Positions 6,114-8,468 of a stretch of DNA of 8,468 nucleotides are shown piece after piece. The DNA is from JAUVZF01 sp035529015 (GTDB taxonomy: Bacteria > Planctomycetota > Phycisphaerae > FEN-1346), in NCBI GenBank assembly GCA_035529015.1, contig DATKXP010000359.1:1-8468 (forward strand), read 5' to 3'. How positions within the stretch are numbered: position 1 is the stretch's first letter; each line of letters begins with the position of its first letter. Position numbers and translations under genes: made by a program. A model generated the notes under the pieces. The model searched no databases. It was not told the DNA's origin and saw only the letters and a program-made list of their open reading frames with translations.

Positions 6114-6157
6114 CCGCGGTCGCGGAGGCTGAGGGGAGGGACGCAGCCGAACCGCGG
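6114..6157. terminator. Inverted repeat between convergent msrA and Rrf2 genes
   Basis: CCGCGGT (6114-6120) pairs with ACCGCGG (6151-6157), and inside them GGCTG (6127-6131) pairs with CAGCC (6144-6148). It fills the 67-base gap between two convergent stop codons, where a shared bidirectional terminator is expected. There is no T-run on either side, so it may act only as an RNA 3'-end structure or by a Rho-dependent route. Confidence 0.4.
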
Positions 6158-6171
6158 TCTGGTGAGGCGGC

Positions 6172-6621
6172 TCAGATGGAGTACGTCTCGACGTAGTCGC
6201 CGCGCTTCTGCCGGTCGCGCTCCACCAGGTCGGCGAACGTCGTCCTGTCGTAAATACTGCTGACGGCCTGGGCGGTCTCTTCCCACAACTCGACAAAGGC
6301 ACAGCGGCCATCCAGCGGACACGCGTCCTTGCCGCCCGAGCCGACGCAGTGGAGCCCTGCGAGGCCGCCCTGGAGGAAGTAGATGACCTCGCCGACCGTC
6401 AGGTCGCTCACCGCACGTGCCAGCGTGTAACCGCCGCTGGCGCCGCGGCGCGACGTGACGAATCCGCCCTGTCTCAACTCGCCGAGAATCACCTCCAGGA
6501 ACCGGGGAGGGATGGCCTGGGCCTTGGCGATGTCGGCCGTTTTCACGAGCCCCTGCCCGTCGCGTTTGGCCAACTCCAGGACCGCCCGCAGACCGTACCG
6601 GCATTTCTGTGTGATGAGCAT
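6172..6621 (-). CDS. Rrf2-family transcriptional regulator, probable Fe-S sensor
   Basis: The 149-residue protein is a typical Rrf2 regulator. The winged helix-turn-helix covers about 1-70 (MLITQKCRYGLRAVLELA, then IAKAQAIPPRFLEVILGEL and RRGASGGYTLAR for recognition helix and wing), followed by the long dimerisation helix. Three cysteines at 92, 101 and 107 (spacing C-x8-C-x5-C) lie where IscR and NsrR bind an Fe-S cluster, so it may sense iron, oxygen or nitric oxide. Cys92 is at the same number as in IscR, but the spacing differs from C-x5-C-x5-C. The frame extends to a TTG at 6639. The ATG at 6621 is preferred because it gives the usual family N-terminus, although the Shine-Dalgarno (AAAAGG) is weak. 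Its target genes are unknown; the divergent hicBA and convergent msrA are candidates by position only. Confidence 0.9.
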   Translation of the reverse strand: MLITQKCRYGLRAVLELAKRDGQGLVKTADIAKAQAIPPRFLEVILGELRQGGFVTSRRGASGGYTLARAVSDLTVGEVIYFLQGGLAGLHCVGSGGKDACPLDGRCAFVELWEETAQAVSSIYDRTTFADLVERDRQKRGDYVETYSI

Positions 6622-6653
6622 GGCGCCTTTTCTCACCAAGTCGGTCGGTATTC

Positions 6654-6681
6654 ATCATAACCCCGATTCGGCCGTTGTCAA
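6654..6681 (-). promoter_or_regulatory. Sigma70 promoter of the Rrf2 gene
   Basis: On the minus strand TTGACA (6681-6676), a 16-base spacer and TATGAT (6659-6654) form a near-consensus promoter. The predicted start near 6647 leaves about 26 bases before the ATG at 6621. Many Rrf2 genes are self-regulated by binding at the promoter; no clear operator palindrome was recognised here. Confidence 0.65.
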
Positions 6682-6745
6682 CGTGAGTCCGTGGGTCTTG
6701 CCGGCGAATTGCGGCAGGACATGGGGCCTCGCCGTGCGACTTGTC

Positions 6746-6774
6746 TTGACCGCGGCCCCTCCGGCCAGTAGCAT
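6746..6774 (+). promoter_or_regulatory. Sigma70-type promoter of hicBA
   Basis: TTGACC (6746-6751), a 17-base spacer and TAGCAT (6769-6774) give 5/6 and 4/6 matches. The predicted start near 6781 leaves about 20 bases before the hicB ATG, with the Shine-Dalgarno in between. Its -35 lies about 65 bases from the divergent Rrf2 -35, so a regulator bound between them could act on both. Confidence 0.5.
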
Positions 6775-6800
6775 GAGGACGGCTTTGCAGGAGACGCCCC

Positions 6801-7013
6801 ATGCGGTTGATGGTCAATCTCATCTACGACACCGAGTACAAGGGGTACGTGGCCGACGTTCCGGAACTCGCCGGGTGCATGAGTCAGGGCAAGACCATCG
6901 AGGCCGCCCTCAAAAACGTCAAGGAAGCCATCGCCCTCTACCTCGAGACGGCCCCTCGCAGGAAGAAGCGCGTGACGACCAAGCCGGCTCTGACGACCAC
7001 CGTGGAGGTCTAG
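6801..7013 (+). CDS. hicB: HicB-family antitoxin
   Basis: The 70-residue protein has the HicB partial RNase H-like fold: beta strands in LMVNLIYDTEYKGYVADVPE (3-22), the conserved PELAGCMSQGKTIEAAL turn and helix (21-37), then a helix VKEAIALYLE (40-49). The tail (52-70) is basic, then Thr/Val-rich. There is no separate ribbon-helix-helix or HTH DNA-binding domain, so it is a short HicB. HicB proteins bind and block HicA. AGGAG (6789-6793) lies 7 bases before the ATG. The HicA start follows after one base, so the pair is almost certainly co-translated. Antitoxin-first order is the reverse of the classic hicA-hicB layout. Confidence 0.88.
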   Translation: MRLMVNLIYDTEYKGYVADVPELAGCMSQGKTIEAALKNVKEAIALYLETAPRRKKRVTTKPALTTTVEV

Positions 7014-7014
7014 C

Positions 7015-7236
7015 GTGGGCAATCTGGCGGGGATCTCCGGCCGCAAAGCCGTCGCCGCCTTTTGCCGTGCGGGATGGGAGAAGGTTCGGCAGAAGGGCAG
7101 TCACGTCATCCTCAAGAAGCGCGGCCGCGCGAACCTGGTCATTCCGATGCACCGCTCGGTCGCCCCATTCCTGCTGCTCAGCCAGATTCGCCGCGCCGGC
7201 CTGACCGAGGAGCAGTTCCTCGACCTCCTGAAATGA
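7015..7236 (+). CDS. hicA: HicA-family mRNA interferase toxin
   Basis: The 73-residue protein matches HicA toxins, small double-stranded-RNA-binding-fold proteins that cleave mRNA in a translation-independent way. The signs are the helix SGRKAVAAFCRAGWEKVRQ (8-26), KGSHVILKK with the catalytic-type His30, a LVIPMH strand at 41-46, and a C-terminal helix SQIRRAGLTEEQFLDLLK (56-73). It starts with GTG one base after the hicB stop codon; translational coupling with a weak start should keep toxin below antitoxin. The family's PxH region followed by TLRSILRQ-like sequence is changed to HRSVAPFLLLSQIRR but is still recognisable. Whether it is active cannot be told from sequence. Confidence 0.88.
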   Translation: MGNLAGISGRKAVAAFCRAGWEKVRQKGSHVILKKRGRANLVIPMHRSVAPFLLLSQIRRAGLTEEQFLDLLK

Positions 7237-7322
7237 CACCCGACTTGCCGGGGAATTCGCTTGCCCGCCTCCTTGCCGTTCCCGCACAGTAGCAGCGTTG
7301 CCGCCAACGGGGAGAGTCGCTG

Positions 7323-8468
7323 ATGCCGCCCACCGACGAACTTCGCATCGGCGTCATCGGGGCGGGTGGACGCGGGAACCTCGCACGCCTGGCCCACCAT
7401 CCCGACGACGGCGTCCGCGTCGTCGCAGGCGCCGACGTCCGGCCCGAGGCCCTCGCCACATTCCGGGAATGGTTCGGCCCCGACGCCTTCGTCACCGACG
7501 ATTACCGCGCCGTTCTCGCCCGCGACGACGTCGCCGCCGTCTTCGTCACCACGCCCGACTACCTGCACGAAGAGCACGCCGTGGCGGCGCTGGAGGCCGG
7601 CAAGCACGTCTACCTCGAGAAGCCGATGGCCATCACCATCGACGGGTGCGACCGCATCCTCGAGACGGCCCGTGCGGCGGGCGTCAAACTGTACCTCGGA
7701 CACAACATGCGGCACTTTCCCGTCATGCGGAAGATGAAGGAACGCATCGACGCCGGCGCCATCGGCGAACCGAAAGTCGGCTGGTGCCGCCACTTCGTCG
7801 GCTACGGCGGCGACGCCTACTTCAAGGACTGGCACGCCGAACGCGACAAGTCCACCGGACTCCTCCTCCAGAAGGGCGCACACGACATCGACATCCTGCA
7901 CTGGCTCTGCGGCGGGTACACGAGACGGGTGACGGCCATGGGCGGCCTGACGCTGTACGACCGAATCGCCGACCGCCACGCGCCCGACGAGCCTGGCGAC
8001 GTGTCGTGGCGTCCGGAGAACTGGCCGCCCCTGTCGCAGAAGGGGCTCAACCCCGTCATCGACGTCGAGGACGTCAGCATGATGCTCATGCACCTCGACA
8101 GCGGCGTCTTCGCCTCGTACCAGCAGTGCCACTACACGCCCGACGGGTGGCGGAACTACACCATCATCGGCACCGAAGGCCGTATCGAGAACTTCGGCTG
8201 CGTGCCCGGACCCGAGACCTGCGTGCGCCTCTGGAACCGGCGGACGGCTTTCGACCCGGAAGGCGACGAGGTCTTCACGTTTCCGCCGCTCGAGGGCAGC
8301 CACGGCGGGGCCGACCCGCCAATCGTCGCCGAGTTCATCCGGTACGTCCGGGAGGGCGGCCGAATCGCCACGTCGCCCGTCGCGGCGCGCTACAGTGTGG
8401 CCGCCGGATGCCGGGCGACCGCCAGCCTTCGCGCGGGCGGCCAACCGATGGACGTGCCACCCCTGGCC
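7323..8468 (+). CDS. Gfo/Idh/MocA-family oxidoreductase (right end cut)
   Basis: This NAD(P)-dependent sugar or cyclitol dehydrogenase-type protein shows 382 residues and no stop before the window edge; only a few C-terminal residues are probably missing. The N-terminal Rossmann domain starts ELRIGVIGAGGRG (6-18), followed by VTTPDYLHEEHA (75-86) and the family EKP motif at 99-101 (Lys100). The C-terminal domain has KGAHDIDILHWL (184-195) with candidate catalytic His187 and Asp190, and GTEGRIEN at 283-290. No Tat or Sec signal is present, so it should be cytoplasmic, unlike many exported planctomycete relatives. GGGGAG (7309-7314) lies 8 bases before the ATG. It is 86 bases downstream of hicA on the same strand, with no convincing promoter seen. 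The substrate cannot be assigned. Confidence 0.9.
   Translation, partial: MPPTDELRIGVIGAGGRGNLARLAHHPDDGVRVVAGADVRPEALATFREWFGPDAFVTDDYRAVLARDDVAAVFVTTPDYLHEEHAVAALEAGKHVYLEKPMAITIDGCDRILETARAAGVKLYLGHNMRHFPVMRKMKERIDAGAIGEPKVGWCRHFVGYGGDAYFKDWHAERDKSTGLLLQKGAHDIDILHWLCGGYTRRVTAMGGLTLYDRIADRHAPDEPGDVSWRPENWPPLSQKGLNPVIDVEDVSMMLMHLDSGVFASYQQCHYTPDGWRNYTIIGTEGRIENFGCVPGPETCVRLWNRRTAFDPEGDEVFTFPPLEGSHGGADPPIVAEFIRYVREGGRIATSPVAARYSVAAGCRATASLRAGGQPMDVPPLA

Noticed and set aside
7101..8444. A 447-codon open frame on the minus strand
   Set aside because: It is antisense to the Gfo/Idh/MocA gene, which has clear family motifs, a Shine-Dalgarno and normal codon use. Long antisense frames are expected in GC-rich DNA.

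Overview
This is a GC-rich bacterial window with dense gene packing. It most likely comes from a planctomycete (Planctomycetota, perhaps a Phycisphaerae-like lineage). That assignment is an inference from gene content: a PEP-CTERM secreted protein with a VPEP...RRRR tail and a DPNDPND acidic repeat, a secreted alpha/beta hydrolase whose tail resembles the start of a DUF1080 domain, an exported protein of the HEAT-like type, and a Gfo/Idh/MocA oxidoreductase. No rRNA, tRNA, CRISPR array, phage gene or intact transposase was seen.

Layout. Positions 1-5101 all read on the minus strand. In transcription order they are galactokinase (galK), anthranilate phosphoribosyltransferase (trpD), a PEP-CTERM protein, a secreted esterase-like hydrolase, and an exported protein cut by the left edge. 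galK has its own sigma70-type promoter and may be co-transcribed with trpD across a 74-base gap. The PEP-CTERM gene has a consensus promoter (TTGACA-16-TATAAT) and a long structured leader that contains a terminator-like hairpin followed by nine T. It ends at a good intrinsic terminator. Positions 5102-5441 hold a divergent intergenic region with a 150-base palindromic, MITE-like element. From 5442 the plus strand carries a lipoprotein-type MsrA. It converges on a minus-strand Rrf2 regulator with three cysteines. That regulator is divergent from a HicB-HicA toxin-antitoxin pair, which is followed by a Gfo/Idh/MocA oxidoreductase cut by the right edge.

How the genes relate. galK (Leloir galactose pathway), the secreted hydrolase and the sugar-type oxidoreductase fit a carbohydrate-using, particle-associated life. 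MsrA repairs oxidised methionine, and the Rrf2 protein may sense redox state or iron through an Fe-S cluster, but nothing in the sequence links the two directly. trpD stands alone, with no other trp genes here.

No clear new multi-gene system was found. The most interesting signals are non-coding or at gene ends: (1) the 5190-5339 element with 23-base terminal inverted repeats and a possible target duplication; (2) a second palindrome that forms the 3' end of the hydrolase gene, just after a DUF1080-like start; (3) the promoter and early terminator arrangement in the PEP-CTERM leader; (4) a possible dual start in msrA that would give membrane-anchored and cytoplasmic forms. Promoters, terminators and starts were read by eye, and no searches or folding calculations were run.
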